From positions 1 through 22,709 of the forward strand of contig JAUSLB010000172.1 of the NCBI GenBank assembly GCA_030646655.1: DNA of 22,709 nucleotides, read 5' to 3'. Within the stretch, counting starts at the first letter, position 1. Each line of letters begins with the position of its first letter. The position numbers and the translations under genes were made by a program. The stretch comes from Deltaproteobacteria bacterium (GTDB lineage Bacteria; Desulfobacterota; GWC2-55-46). The notes under the pieces were generated by a model. That model did no database searches. It was given only the letters and a program-made list of their open reading frames with translations, and had not been told where the DNA came from. Below, in pieces: positions 6,858 to 16,228 of this stretch.

Positions 6858-8000
6858 TTGAAAGGTGTCGCGATACTCGGCTCTACCGGCTCTATCGGCA
6901 GGAGCGCGCTTGAAGTAATCCGGTCGAACCCCGGAAGGTTTAAGGTGGTAACGCTTGCCGCCGGCAGTAACATCGCGCTCTTAAAGGAGCAGGTTGAGGA
7001 GTTCAAGCCGGCGTTCGTTTCCGTATTAAATAAAGAAGCGGCCTCGGTACTTAAAAAGTCATTGCCCGTCCCGGCCGGAGCAGGGGTCGAGGGCGCGGAG
7101 CTGGCGGCGTCTTACGAAGGCGTTGATGTGGTCATCTCGGCGATCTCAGGGGCCGCGGGGCTCCTGCCGACATTAGCCGCTATAAGGGCAGGCAAGGAGG
7201 TAGCCCTCGCCAATAAAGAGACCTTAGTGGCCGCAGGCCCTCTCGTAATGGAGGAGGCTAAAAAAAGGGGCGTAAGGATAATCCCTGTAGACAGCGAGCA
7301 CAGCGCGATATTCCAGTCTCTCGCCGGAAACAGGAGGCAGGACTTAAGAAGGATAATACTTACCGCCTCAGGGGGCCCTTTCCTAAATAGACCCGTAGGC
7401 GGGCTCGACAGCGTTACGCCTGAGGAGGCCCTAAGGCACCCTAAGTGGAGCATGGGGAAGAAGATCTCGATAGATTCCGCTACCCTTATGAACAAGGGGC
7501 TTGAGGTGATAGAGGCGTCCCACCTCTTCGGCCTTCCGGGGGAGCGGATCTCCGTTATTATACACCCTCAGGCCGTCGTGCACTCTATGGTGGAATACGC
7601 CGACGGCTCGATAATCTCACAGATGAGCGTGCCGGACATGAAAGGCCCCATAGCTTACGCTCTGTCTTTCCCCGAGAGGATCGCGGGCGTTACCCCGCCC
7701 CTTAATCTATCGGGGCTTAAGCTCGATTTTACGGAGCCTGACTTAAAGAGGTTCCCGTGCCTCGCCCTCGCGTTTGAGGCGCTTGCCGCCGGCGGCACGG
7801 CCCCGGCTGCGCTGAACGCCGCGGATGAGGCGGCCGTAGAGATGTTCCTTAAGGGGAGGATACCTTTTACCGGCATATACAGGGTGATCTCGGAGGTGAT
7901 GGGCGGCTACATTTCGAGGCCAATAAAAACTATAGCGGATGTGCTCGAGGCTGACAGGACTGCGCGGCAGGCGGCGCAGTCTGTGAAATGCCTGAGCTAA
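6858..8000 (+). CDS. dxr: 1-deoxy-D-xylulose 5-phosphate reductoisomerase
   Basis: First committed step of the MEP isoprenoid pathway: DXP to MEP with NADPH and a divalent metal. The N-terminal NADPH-binding VAILGSTGSIGRSALEV is followed by ANKETLVAAG and the metal and substrate site VDSEHSAIFQ. SATLMNKGLEVIEASHLFG and HSMVEYADGSI come next. TTG 6858 is chosen because TAGGAG (6847-6852), overlapping the cdsA stop codon, precedes it by 5 nt and the product then begins directly at the Rossmann strand. A GTG at 6837 would add seven residues and overlap cdsA. The length of about 380 aa is normal. Confidence 0.96.
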   Translation: MKGVAILGSTGSIGRSALEVIRSNPGRFKVVTLAAGSNIALLKEQVEEFKPAFVSVLNKEAASVLKKSLPVPAGAGVEGAELAASYEGVDVVISAISGAAGLLPTLAAIRAGKEVALANKETLVAAGPLVMEEAKKRGVRIIPVDSEHSAIFQSLAGNRRQDLRRIILTASGGPFLNRPVGGLDSVTPEEALRHPKWSMGKKISIDSATLMNKGLEVIEASHLFGLPGERISVIIHPQAVVHSMVEYADGSIISQMSVPDMKGPIAYALSFPERIAGVTPPLNLSGLKLDFTEPDLKRFPCLALAFEALAAGGTAPAALNAADEAAVEMFLKGRIPFTGIYRVISEVMGGYISRPIKTIADVLEADRTARQAAQSVKCLS

Positions 8001-8007
8001 AAAAGAG

Positions 8008-9306
8008 ATGACTACATTCATATCGTTCATAATAGTTCTCGGAGTCCTTATATTCATCCACGAGCTCGGGCATTTCGTGCTCGCCAAGTTCATGGGCGTC
8101 GGGGTGGAGAAGTTCTCATTGGGCTTCGGCCCAAAGCTCATAGGCGTAAAAAGGGGCGGGACAGAGTACAGGATATCGATACTCCCGCTCGGCGGGTATG
8201 TGAAGATGGTAGGGGAAGCCCCGGGCGAGGAGATTTCTGAGAGCGATATCGCCAGGTCTTTCACCCATAAGACTGTTGGAAAACGCGCGGCCATAGTGGC
8301 GGCAGGCCCGCTTATGAACCTGATACTGGCGGCCCTGTTGTTCCCGGTGATATTCATGATCGGCGTGCAGGTCCCCGCCTATCTCGATAAAGAGGCTGTA
8401 GTGGGGTTCGTGGCCCCTAACGAGCCGGCCGCTAAGGCAGGCATAGAGGAAGGGGATGTCATAACCTCGGCTGACGGTAAAAAGATAAAGAACTGGGAGG
8501 AGCTTTTATCAGCCCTTGCCTTGAACCCAGGAAAGCCTATGGAGCTTGAGATATTAAGGGATGGAAAGGAAGTAAAAGCTGCGATTACCCCTTCTTCCTC
8601 CGAGGCAGGGGCGGGCTACGGCGGCATGTTCCCTCCCATGAGTCCCGTTATAGGCGATGTGGCCTCAGGCTACCCTGCGAAAGAGGCCGGCATAAAGCCC
8701 GGAGACGAGATAATCGAGGTCAACGGAAAAGAGATCGGGCACTGGGCGGAGCTCGAAGAGATAATACACAAAAGCGGGCAGGAGAAGACCTTCCTTATAA
8801 AGAGGGATAGCGAAAAGCTTTCCTTTAAGATAAAGCCGAAGTTAAACAAGGACGCTAACATCTATCTCATAGGCATCTCGCGCAAAGAGGAGCAGGTCTT
8901 ACGGAAATACGGCGTTATCGAATCGATAGAGAAGGGCGCTATAACTTCGGTTGACATGACCGGCAGGCTCTTTGTCGTTATAAAGGGCCTGATACTCGGC
9001 AAGTATTCCCTTAAAACGCTCGGCGGCCCTATAATGATAGCTCAGGTCGCGGGAAAGGCGGCTGAGGCCGGGATCTCGGACCTGCTTTCCCTCGTCGCGT
9101 TTTTAAGCCTCCAGCTCGGGGTGATCAACCTCTTCCCCATACCCGTTCTTGACGGCGGGCATATACTCTTTTTCGGCATAGAGTTCGTTAAGGGAAAGCC
9201 GCTGAGCGAGAAGTTCATGACAATCGCCCAGCAGTTCGGCATCGCGTTCCTAATAGCCTTGATGGTGCTCGTCACATACAACGACCTTTTCCGCATCTTC
9301 GGCTGA
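8008..9306 (+). CDS. rseP: RIP metalloprotease RseP (site-2 protease)
   Basis: Intramembrane zinc protease that cleaves anti-sigma factors and leftover signal peptides in the inner membrane. The first membrane helix carries the catalytic HELGH (residues 18-22). The C-terminal helix carries NLFPIPVLDGGH, the third zinc ligand region. Two PDZ domains can be placed at about 125-190 and 205-270, each with a repeated PAxxAGIxxGD-type core (EPAAKAGIEEGD and YPAKEAGIKPGD). At 432 aa it has the two-PDZ proteobacterial length. It starts 8 nt after dxr. An RseA/RpoE partner is not in the window, so the regulatory substrate is unknown. Confidence 0.96.
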   Translation: MTTFISFIIVLGVLIFIHELGHFVLAKFMGVGVEKFSLGFGPKLIGVKRGGTEYRISILPLGGYVKMVGEAPGEEISESDIARSFTHKTVGKRAAIVAAGPLMNLILAALLFPVIFMIGVQVPAYLDKEAVVGFVAPNEPAAKAGIEEGDVITSADGKKIKNWEELLSALALNPGKPMELEILRDGKEVKAAITPSSSEAGAGYGGMFPPMSPVIGDVASGYPAKEAGIKPGDEIIEVNGKEIGHWAELEEIIHKSGQEKTFLIKRDSEKLSFKIKPKLNKDANIYLIGISRKEEQVLRKYGVIESIEKGAITSVDMTGRLFVVIKGLILGKYSLKTLGGPIMIAQVAGKAAEAGISDLLSLVAFLSLQLGVINLFPIPVLDGGHILFFGIEFVKGKPLSEKFMTIAQQFGIAFLIALMVLVTYNDLFRIFG

Positions 9307-9320
9307 TCCCGGGGCAGACC

Positions 9321-10007
9321 TTGAAGATACTCGCCATAAACACATCTTCGGCTTCAGGAAGTATCGCCCTCATTGACGGCAACGGAAGGCTCGTAGCCGA
9401 GCTCACCTCATGCGCGGCCGGGCCCCACTCCAAATGGCTCCTTAAATCCGTAAGCGGCCTCTTAGAGAGCGTCAATCATAGGATTGAGGAGGTTGGCCTC
9501 TTCGCGGCCGATGTAGGCCCCGGCTCGTTTACCGGCATAAGGATAGGCGTAAGCACGATTAAAGGGCTTGCGTGGCCTTTAAACAAAAAGGTTGCGGGCG
9601 TCTCCACGCTGAAGGCCCTCGCCTTGAATTTGTCCTATTCGGGTAATCCGGTCTGCCCGATGCTCGACGCGAGAAAGGGGGAGGTCTATGCCGCCCTCTA
9701 CAGGCCGAACAACGGCAGGATGGAGGAGCTTATTAATGAATCTGCGATAAGGCCTTCAGAGCTGTTCGATAAGATAAACGGGCTTAATGTAGGCCCTGTA
9801 GTATTCCTCGGCAGCGGGCTCGATGTTAACGGGAACGAGGTAATAAAGAATGTAGACGGCGCGCAAATCGCCCCGGCTGAGCTTTGGCACATAAGGGCCT
9901 CTAATATAGCATTTCTGGCAAGAGAGGCAACACCCTTGGCCCCAGAGGAGTTAAGCCCCGTATATTTAAGGAAGTCAGAGGCTGAGCTGAAGGTGAAGGC
10001 TGTCTGA
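9321..10007 (+). CDS. tsaB: tRNA threonylcarbamoyladenosine (t6A) biosynthesis protein TsaB
   Basis: TsaB forms a complex with TsaD and TsaE that transfers threonylcarbamoyl to A37 of ANN-decoding tRNAs. It is an ASKHA-fold protein. ILAINTSSASGSIAL at the N-terminus and GPGSFTGIRIG (about residues 66-76) are the defining motifs, and PMLDARKGEVYAALY is a further family block. At 228 aa it is typical. The start is TTG, 14 nt after the rseP stop, with a CGGGGCAG ribosome binding region. It appears to be the last gene of the cluster, since a terminator-like hairpin follows at once. Confidence 0.94.
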   Translation: MKILAINTSSASGSIALIDGNGRLVAELTSCAAGPHSKWLLKSVSGLLESVNHRIEEVGLFAADVGPGSFTGIRIGVSTIKGLAWPLNKKVAGVSTLKALALNLSYSGNPVCPMLDARKGEVYAALYRPNNGRMEELINESAIRPSELFDKINGLNVGPVVFLGSGLDVNGNEVIKNVDGAQIAPAELWHIRASNIAFLAREATPLAPEELSPVYLRKSEAELKVKAV

Positions 10008-10013
10008 TTTCAT

Positions 10014-10090
10014 AAGACGGGTATTGCCAAAGACGATATATTTAAGACATGGTTGCCTCTTTACCGCCCGTCTTTGTTGTATCTTATTGT
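10014..10090 (+). terminator. Terminator-like hairpin after tsaB
   Basis: AAGACGGG (10014-10021) is complementary to CCCGTCTT (10067-10074), a perfect 8-bp stem around a 45-nt internal region. A T-rich stretch (TGTTGTATCTTATTGTTTT) follows. The large loop makes it a non-classical terminator. Its position between tsaB and a new promoter supports an operon end. Confidence 0.45.
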
Positions 10091-10104
10091 TTTAATGAGT
10101 TTTA

Positions 10105-10133
10105 TTGACAAGGCTACGGCGTTAGGTTAATAT
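10105..10133 (+). promoter_or_regulatory. Sigma70-type promoter of the ilv-leu operon
   Basis: TTGACA (10105-10110) is a perfect -35 box. It is separated by exactly 17 nt from TAATAT (10128-10133), a near-consensus -10 box. This is the best promoter match seen by eye. It would start transcription near 10140, leaving a leader of about 110 nt. That leader has no ATG, so a classical leader-peptide attenuator using ATG is not apparent. Confidence 0.8.
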
Positions 10134-10230
10134 CTAAATTTGGGTATTTACAGGGATTTTTGCGCTTTTAAGTACGGATAGGCTTTAAAAAGGGGGCATA
10201 TTCGTCTTTATAACAAGAAATTATTAAAAA

Positions 10231-10249
10231 CCTTAAATAAGGAGGCCTT
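10231..10249 (+). promoter_or_regulatory. Ribosome binding site flanked by two complementary CCTT segments
   Basis: The strong AAGGAGG before the 10251 gene is bracketed by CCTTA (10231-10235) and CCTT (10246-10249). Either can pair with the AAGG of the site. The region could therefore switch between open and masked ribosome binding sites. The stems are only 4-5 bp, so a regulatory role is speculative. Confidence 0.3.
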
Positions 10250-10250
10250 T

Positions 10251-10475
10251 ATGGAAAATCAGGAAGAATGGGTAAAGAAACTCCTTGAAGAAGACGAGGC
10301 TTTCAGGAAGACCTACAAAGCCCATAAGGATTACGAGAACCAGATAGGCCGGCTTGAGAAAAAGCCGCACCTCTCGGCTGAAGAAACGGTTGAGAAGAAC
10401 AGGCTTAAAAAACTGAAATTAGCGCTGAAAGACGAGATGGAAAAGATAATCTCCGTAAGGAGAGCGAAGAGTTAG
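10251..10475 (+). CDS. Small DUF465/YdcH-like helical protein
   Basis: A 74-aa, highly charged protein predicted to be all-helical. An N-terminal acidic helix with the [19 protein letters not shown] pattern is followed by [13 protein letters not shown] and a Lys-rich second helix, [15 protein letters not shown]. This layout matches the small YdcH/DUF465 family, whose members form helical hairpins or coiled coils and whose role is poorly known. The start is secure, with AAGGAGG and a suitable spacer before ATG. It is the first gene after the strong promoter and ends 17 nt before ilvD, so it leads the branched-chain amino acid operon. Nothing in the sequence ties it to amino acid metabolism. 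Confidence 0.75.
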   Translation: MENQEEWVKKLLEEDEAFRKTYKAHKDYENQIGRLEKKPHLSAEETVEKNRLKKLKLALKDEMEKIISVRRAKS

Positions 10476-10492
10476 GAGCGATATTAAGTAAG

Positions 10493-12151
10493 ATGCCGGC
10501 CAGAAGCGACAGGATTAAAAAAGGGCTTGAAAGGGTCCCGCACAGGGCCCTCATGTACGCTACAGGGATCCCGAAGGGGGAGATGAGTAAACCCTTCATC
10601 GGGGTCGCCACGAGCTTCACGGACCTTATCCCCGGCCACATAGGGATGAGGGACTTGGAGAGGTTCATCGAAAAGGGGGTCCATACCGGCGGCGGATACC
10701 CGATGCTTTTTGGGGTGCCGGGCATATGCGACGGCATAGCCATGGGCCACAGGGGCATGCACTACTCGCTCCCTTTAAGGGAGCTTATAGCCGATATGAT
10801 CGAAAGCGTCGCGGAGGCGCACGCCTTTGACGGCCTGATACTCCTTACCAACTGCGATAAAATCACGCCGGGGATGCTCATGGCAGCGGCCCGCCTCAAT
10901 ATCCCCGCGATAGTGGTGACGGCAGGCCCCATGATGACCGGAAGGTACAGGGGCAGGCGGACTTCTTTCATAAGGAACACCTTCGAGGCGATGGGCCGGT
11001 TCAGGGCCGGAGAGATAACCAAAGAGGAGCTCGACTCCTGCGAGATGGGCGCCTGCCCTGGCGCGGGGAGCTGTCAGGGGCTCTATACCGCGAATACCAT
11101 GAACTGCCTGACCGAGGTCATGGGCATGTCTATGCCGTGGTGCGGCACGGCGCTCGCCGCGTCCGCCGAGAAAAGAAGGATAGCCTTCGACAGCGGCGTA
11201 AGGATAGTAGAGCTTATAAAGAAGAACATCACCCCGAGAAAGATAATGACGAGGGCGGCCTTCGAGAACGCGATAAGGGCTGATCTCGCTTTGGGCGGCT
11301 CGTCAAATACCGTCTTGCACCTCCTTGCCATAGCGAACGAGGCAGGGGTTAGGCTCCCGCTTGAGACCTTCGATGAGCTGAGCCGGACAACCCCGCACAT
11401 AACCTCCCTTGAGCCTGTCGGCGAGTATTACATGGAAGACCTCCACTGGGCAGGCGGCATGGGAGCGGTACTGTCGAGGCTTAAAGGGCTCATTAAGGAT
11501 AACCCGACGGTATCGGGCAAGAGGGTAAAGGCGATAATAGAGGAAGTGGATTACATAGACGATAAGGTCATAAAGCCTCTCGATAAGGCATACCACGCTG
11601 AAGGCGGGATAGCCGTTCTGAAGGGCAACATCGCCCCGCTTGGCGCGGTTGTAAAGCAGTCCGGGGTGTCGGATAAGATGATGCGCTTCACCGGGAGCGC
11701 GAGGGTCTTTGACTCAGAGGAAGAGGCGATGAAGGCGATCCTCGGCAAGACGATAAAGCCCGGCACGGTGCTCGTCATAAGGTACGAGGGGCCCAAAGGC
11801 GGCCCGGGCATGAGGGAGATGCTCGCGCCTACGGCGACGCTTATGGGCATGGGCCTCGGAGAGTCGGTGGCGCTGATAACGGATGGAAGGTTCTCAGGAG
11901 GCACAAGGGGGCCTTGCGTGGGGCACATCTCGCCTGAGGCGATGGAGGGCGGGCCCATAGCGCTCGTAAAAGATGGCGATATTATCGAGCTCGACATCCC
12001 TCACAGGAAGCTTGAGCTGAGGGTAAGCCCTGAAGAGCTTAAAAGAAGGCGGCAAAGCTGGAAGATGCCCGAGCCTAAGATAAAGGGCGGCTGGCTCGGA
12101 AGGTACGCTAAAGCGGTTACATCCGCCTCAACAGGGGCGGTACTTAAATAA
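10493..12151 (+). CDS. ilvD: Dihydroxy-acid dehydratase
   Basis: Dehydrates 2,3-dihydroxy-isovalerate and -methylvalerate to the keto acids of the valine/isoleucine pathway, using an Fe-S cluster as Lewis acid. Cys121 ([10 protein letters not shown]), Cys188 and Cys194 ([12 protein letters not shown]) are present. At the position where [2Fe-2S] family members have a third cluster cysteine (pattern ITPCN), this protein reads LIPGH (Gly48), as in the E. coli enzyme. A labile [4Fe-4S] form is therefore likely. The C-terminal signature [14 protein letters not shown] is intact. At 552 aa it is normal. AGGAG lies 14 nt before the ATG. Confidence 0.97.
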   Translation: MPARSDRIKKGLERVPHRALMYATGIPKGEMSKPFIGVATSFTDLIPGHIGMRDLERFIEKGVHTGGGYPMLFGVPGICDGIAMGHRGMHYSLPLRELIADMIESVAEAHAFDGLILLTNCDKITPGMLMAAARLNIPAIVVTAGPMMTGRYRGRRTSFIRNTFEAMGRFRAGEITKEELDSCEMGACPGAGSCQGLYTANTMNCLTEVMGMSMPWCGTALAASAEKRRIAFDSGVRIVELIKKNITPRKIMTRAAFENAIRADLALGGSSNTVLHLLAIANEAGVRLPLETFDELSRTTPHITSLEPVGEYYMEDLHWAGGMGAVLSRLKGLIKDNPTVSGKRVKAIIEEVDYIDDKVIKPLDKAYHAEGGIAVLKGNIAPLGAVVKQSGVSDKMMRFTGSARVFDSEEEAMKAILGKTIKPGTVLVIRYEGPKGGPGMREMLAPTATLMGMGLGESVALITDGRFSGGTRGPCVGHISPEAMEGGPIALVKDGDIIELDIPHRKLELRVSPEELKRRRQSWKMPEPKIKGGWLGRYAKAVTSASTGAVLK

Positions 12152-12153
12152 TA

Positions 12154-13866
12154 ATGGATGCGGTTCCTAAGATGAAAAAAAACGGCGCTCAGGTCTTTTT
12201 AGAATGTTTATTGAAGGAAGGGGTCGACACGATCTTCGGCTTCCCGGGCGGGGCCGTATTGCCGGTCTATGACGCCTTATTCGACTCGCCTCTAAGGCAC
12301 ATCCTCGTGCGGCACGAGCAGGGCGCGGTACACATGGCTGACGGCTACGCGAGGGCGACGGGAAGGCCCGGGGTAGTGCTCGTTACATCAGGCCCTGGCG
12401 CTACGAATACCGTAACAGGGATAGCCACCGCCTATATGGACTCGATCCCTTTGGTCGTTTTCACGGGGCAGGTGCCTACGGCATTAATCGGCAACGACGC
12501 CTTTCAGGAGGCGGACATAGTCGGCATCACGAGGCCCTGCACAAAGCACAACTACCTTGTAAAGGACATAAAGGACCTCCAGAGGATAATAAAGGAGGCG
12601 TTCTACATAGCCATGACCGGAAGGCCCGGCCCTGTTCTGGTCGATCTCCCGAAGGACGTATTGACCGCCCCTTGCGAGCTCAAATACCCGGATAAGGTCG
12701 AGCTTGACAGCTACCAGCCGAACTACAAGGGCCATCCGGGGCAGATAAAGAAGGCGATAGATTTTATCCTGTCTTCCAAGAGGCCTGTCGTCTATGCGGG
12801 CGGGGGCGTGATACTGGCGAATGCCGCAGACGAGCTTAAGGCGTTTTCTACAAGGCTCGGCATCCCGACTACCACTACGCTCATGGGCCTCGGAGGATTT
12901 CCGGGCACGCACCCTTTATTTATGGGCATGCTCGGTATGCACGGGACATACTGCGCCAATATGGCGGTAATGAACACGGATTGCCTTATAGCCATAGGCG
13001 CGAGGTTCGACGACCGTGTCACTGGCAAGATTGACGAGTTCGCCCCTTATGCCGGGATAGTCCATGTTGACATTGACCCGACCTCGATAAGTAAGAATGT
13101 CAGGGTCGATATACCGATAGTCGGCGATGTGAAGAACGTCCTGAAGGACTTATTGAAGGCGATATCCGCTCAAGGGGCAAAGGACTTTAAGGGTAATACG
13201 AAGGAGTGGCACTCGCAGATAGACAGCTGGAACTCCACGCATGCCCTGTCGTATAAGAACGACCCAAAGGGCAAGATCAAGCCCCAGTATGTAGTGGAAA
13301 AACTCTACGAGCTTACAAAGGGCGACGCCATAATCACTACGGAGGTCGGGCAGAACCAGATGTGGGCCGCGCAGTTCTTTAAATACGACAGGCCCCGGAC
13401 TTTCATATCATCCGGCGGCCTCGGCACCATGGGTTTCGGCTTTCCAGCTGCGATCGGGGCGCAGATAGCCTTTCCTGATAAGACCGTAATAGATATCGCC
13501 GGGGACGGCTCTTTGCAGATGAACATACAGGAGCTCGCCACGGCGGTACAGTACAAACTGCCGGTAAAGGTAGCGATACTCAATAACATGGTCTTGGGCA
13601 TGGTCAGGCAGTGGCAGGAGTTCTTCTATAACAAGAGGTACTCCCATACATGCATCTCTGTGGCGCCTGATTTCGTCAAGCTCGCCGAGGCTTACGGGGC
13701 GGCGGGGCTCAGGGCAAAGACGCCGGGCGAGGTCGAGGGGGTCATAAAAGAGGCGCTTTCGATCAAAGGTAAGCCCGTATTGATGGATTTCCGGGTTGAC
13801 CCGGCAGAGGATGTCTATCCCATGGTCCCTGCGGGGCAGCCTTTGAATAAGATGCTGTTGGTTTAG
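12154..13866 (+). CDS. ilvB: Acetolactate synthase large (catalytic) subunit
   Basis: ThDP-dependent enzyme that condenses pyruvate with pyruvate or 2-ketobutyrate, the first common step of branched-chain synthesis. The catalytic Glu55 sits in [18 protein letters not shown]. The ThDP-binding motif runs from GDGSLQMN (450-457) to NN (477-478). The FAD-binding middle domain includes [11 protein letters not shown], characteristic of the FAD-containing anabolic enzymes. At 570 aa it is full length. It begins 2 nt after ilvD without a clear ribosome binding site, so translational coupling is likely. ATG 12172 (MKKNGAQVF) is an alternative start. Confidence 0.97.
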   Translation: MDAVPKMKKNGAQVFLECLLKEGVDTIFGFPGGAVLPVYDALFDSPLRHILVRHEQGAVHMADGYARATGRPGVVLVTSGPGATNTVTGIATAYMDSIPLVVFTGQVPTALIGNDAFQEADIVGITRPCTKHNYLVKDIKDLQRIIKEAFYIAMTGRPGPVLVDLPKDVLTAPCELKYPDKVELDSYQPNYKGHPGQIKKAIDFILSSKRPVVYAGGGVILANAADELKAFSTRLGIPTTTTLMGLGGFPGTHPLFMGMLGMHGTYCANMAVMNTDCLIAIGARFDDRVTGKIDEFAPYAGIVHVDIDPTSISKNVRVDIPIVGDVKNVLKDLLKAISAQGAKDFKGNTKEWHSQIDSWNSTHALSYKNDPKGKIKPQYVVEKLYELTKGDAIITTEVGQNQMWAAQFFKYDRPRTFISSGGLGTMGFGFPAAIGAQIAFPDKTVIDIAGDGSLQMNIQELATAVQYKLPVKVAILNNMVLGMVRQWQEFFYNKRYSHTCISVAPDFVKLAEAYGAAGLRAKTPGEVEGVIKEALSIKGKPVLMDFRVDPAEDVYPMVPAGQPLNKMLLV

Positions 13867-13878
13867 GGAGGTCAATCG

Positions 13879-14364
13879 TTGCGCCATACTATCTCTGTGC
13901 TTGTGACAAATGAGTTCGGGGTCCTGTCGAGGATTTCAGGGCTCTTCTCCGGCAGGGGCTTTAATATCGAGAGCCTCTCTGTTGCCGAGACCCTCGACCA
14001 CCGGATTTCCCGTATGACGATAGTGACAAGCGGGGATGACAAGGTCCTTGAGCAGATAAATAAGCAACTCAATAAGCTCATCAATGTCATCAAGGTGCAC
14101 GACTTTACGGACGAGGAGCATATAGAGAGGGAGCTGGCTCTTATAAAGGTCACTTCCAATGGGGATACGAGGGCTGAGATACTCTCGATCGTCGATATAT
14201 TCAGGGCAAAGGTAGTGGATGTCAGCCCGAGGTCATATACCGTGGAGATAACCGGGGACGAGGAGAAGATAGGCGCCATAACAGAGCTGTTCCGCCCGTT
14301 CGGGATTAAGGAGATAGTAAAGACAGGCAGGATAGCCATGGCGCGGACCCCGAAGCAGAAATAA
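13879..14364 (+). CDS. ilvN: Acetolactate synthase small (regulatory) subunit
   Basis: Binds the IlvB subunit, stimulates it, and confers feedback inhibition by valine. The N-terminal ACT domain is clear (ISVLVTNEFGVLSRISGLFSGRGFNIESL), followed by the conserved second half with ELALIKV and EITGDEEKI. At 161 aa it matches the IlvH/IlvN long form. The start is TTG, preceded by GGGAGG (13866-13871) with a 7-nt spacer. The family normally begins with M-RHT/RHI, which agrees with this start. It lies 12 nt after ilvB. Of the two subunit names, ilvN or ilvH would both be acceptable. Confidence 0.95.
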   Translation: MRHTISVLVTNEFGVLSRISGLFSGRGFNIESLSVAETLDHRISRMTIVTSGDDKVLEQINKQLNKLINVIKVHDFTDEEHIERELALIKVTSNGDTRAEILSIVDIFRAKVVDVSPRSYTVEITGDEEKIGAITELFRPFGIKEIVKTGRIAMARTPKQK

Positions 14365-15450
<1,086 letters not shown>

Positions 15451-15465
15451 GCGCCGTTGATGGTT

Positions 15466-15579
15466 GTCCGTTTATCGTGTCCGTGAAATGAAAGGAAAGT
15501 TTAATTTTTCGCTCGCCATGCGTTTTCAAGCGAATCTTTTGCGGCTGCGATTTACGGTCACGGGACACGGTGAACGGTA
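15466..15579. repeat. Long imperfect inverted repeat (114 bp) directly upstream of psd
   Basis: Left arm 15466-15486 and right arm 15558-15579 are complementary over about 19 pairs, with a single one-base bulge and two G-T wobbles. Inside, TTCGCT (15508-15513) pairs with AGCGAA (15529-15534), giving a stem with a nested hairpin. The right arm ends 7 nt before the psd ATG. No coding sequence is inside. It may be a miniature inverted-repeat element or a structured mRNA processing or regulatory site. Confidence 0.7.
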
Positions 15580-15586
15580 ATATCAA

Positions 15587-16228
15587 ATGCGCATTCCGAT
15601 AGCCCCAGAGGGCTACCCCTTTATACTGCCAGCTTTATTAGGTATAATCATCGTATGGGCCGCGGGTTTCTTTTGGCTTGAGGCGGTCTTACTCCCGCTC
15701 GTGGCCTTTGTCGTAGCCTTTTTCAGGGACCCTGAAAGGAGGGTCCCCTCTGACAAGGACTCTATCATAAGCCCGGCTGACGGCAAGGTCATAAAGGTGG
15801 AGCACCTTAGAGACGATAGGTTCCTTAAAAGCGAGGCGCAGAGGATCAGCATCTTCATGAACGTCTTTAACGTCCATGTGAACAGGGCCCCTGCCTCCGG
15901 CAGGGTAAAGAAGATACTCTACAACAAGGGCAAGTTCTTTAACGCGAGCCTCGATAAGGCCTCCCTTGAGAACGAGCAGAACGCGCTGATAGTAGAGGCG
16001 GAGAACGGCAAGACCTTCGCCTTCAACCAGATAGCGGGGCTCATCGCCCGCAGGATCGTCTGCTACGCGAAGGAAGGGAGCAAATTAATAAAGGGCGAGA
16101 GATTCGGCATGATAAGGTTCGGCTCAAGGGTTGATGTTTATCTGCCGAAGGGATGTAAGGTGGCCGTAACAGTGGGCGACAAGGTAAAGGCGGGAAGCTC
16201 GATACTGGGGTACTGGCATGCTCGATAA
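15587..16228 (+). CDS. psd: Phosphatidylserine decarboxylase proenzyme, short (Psd-A) type
   Basis: Converts phosphatidylserine to phosphatidylethanolamine at the inner membrane. The proenzyme cleaves itself to create a pyruvoyl group at the serine of a G-S bond, here RFGSRVDVYLP with Ser180. Two hydrophobic segments near residues 10-45 anchor it. Further family blocks are SPADGKVIKVE, FMNVFNVHVNRAP and NEQNALIVEAENG. At 213 aa it belongs to the compact archaeal-like subfamily also found in deltaproteobacteria. No ribosome binding site precedes ATG, since the right arm of an inverted repeat occupies that place. It overlaps pssA by 11 nt. Confidence 0.95.
   Translation: MRIPIAPEGYPFILPALLGIIIVWAAGFFWLEAVLLPLVAFVVAFFRDPERRVPSDKDSIISPADGKVIKVEHLRDDRFLKSEAQRISIFMNVFNVHVNRAPASGRVKKILYNKGKFFNASLDKASLENEQNALIVEAENGKTFAFNQIAGLIARRIVCYAKEGSKLIKGERFGMIRFGSRVDVYLPKGCKVAVTVGDKVKAGSSILGYWHAR

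Noticed and set aside
7743..8357. 204-codon minus-strand frame across the dxr-rseP junction
   Set aside because: It spans the complement of two well-conserved genes, has no recognisable domain, and reads Ser/Pro-rich as shadows do here.
10140..10250. Classical leader-peptide attenuator for branched-chain amino acids
   Set aside because: There is no ATG in the leader, no run of Leu/Val/Ile codons after a ribosome binding site, and no terminator stem with a T-tract.
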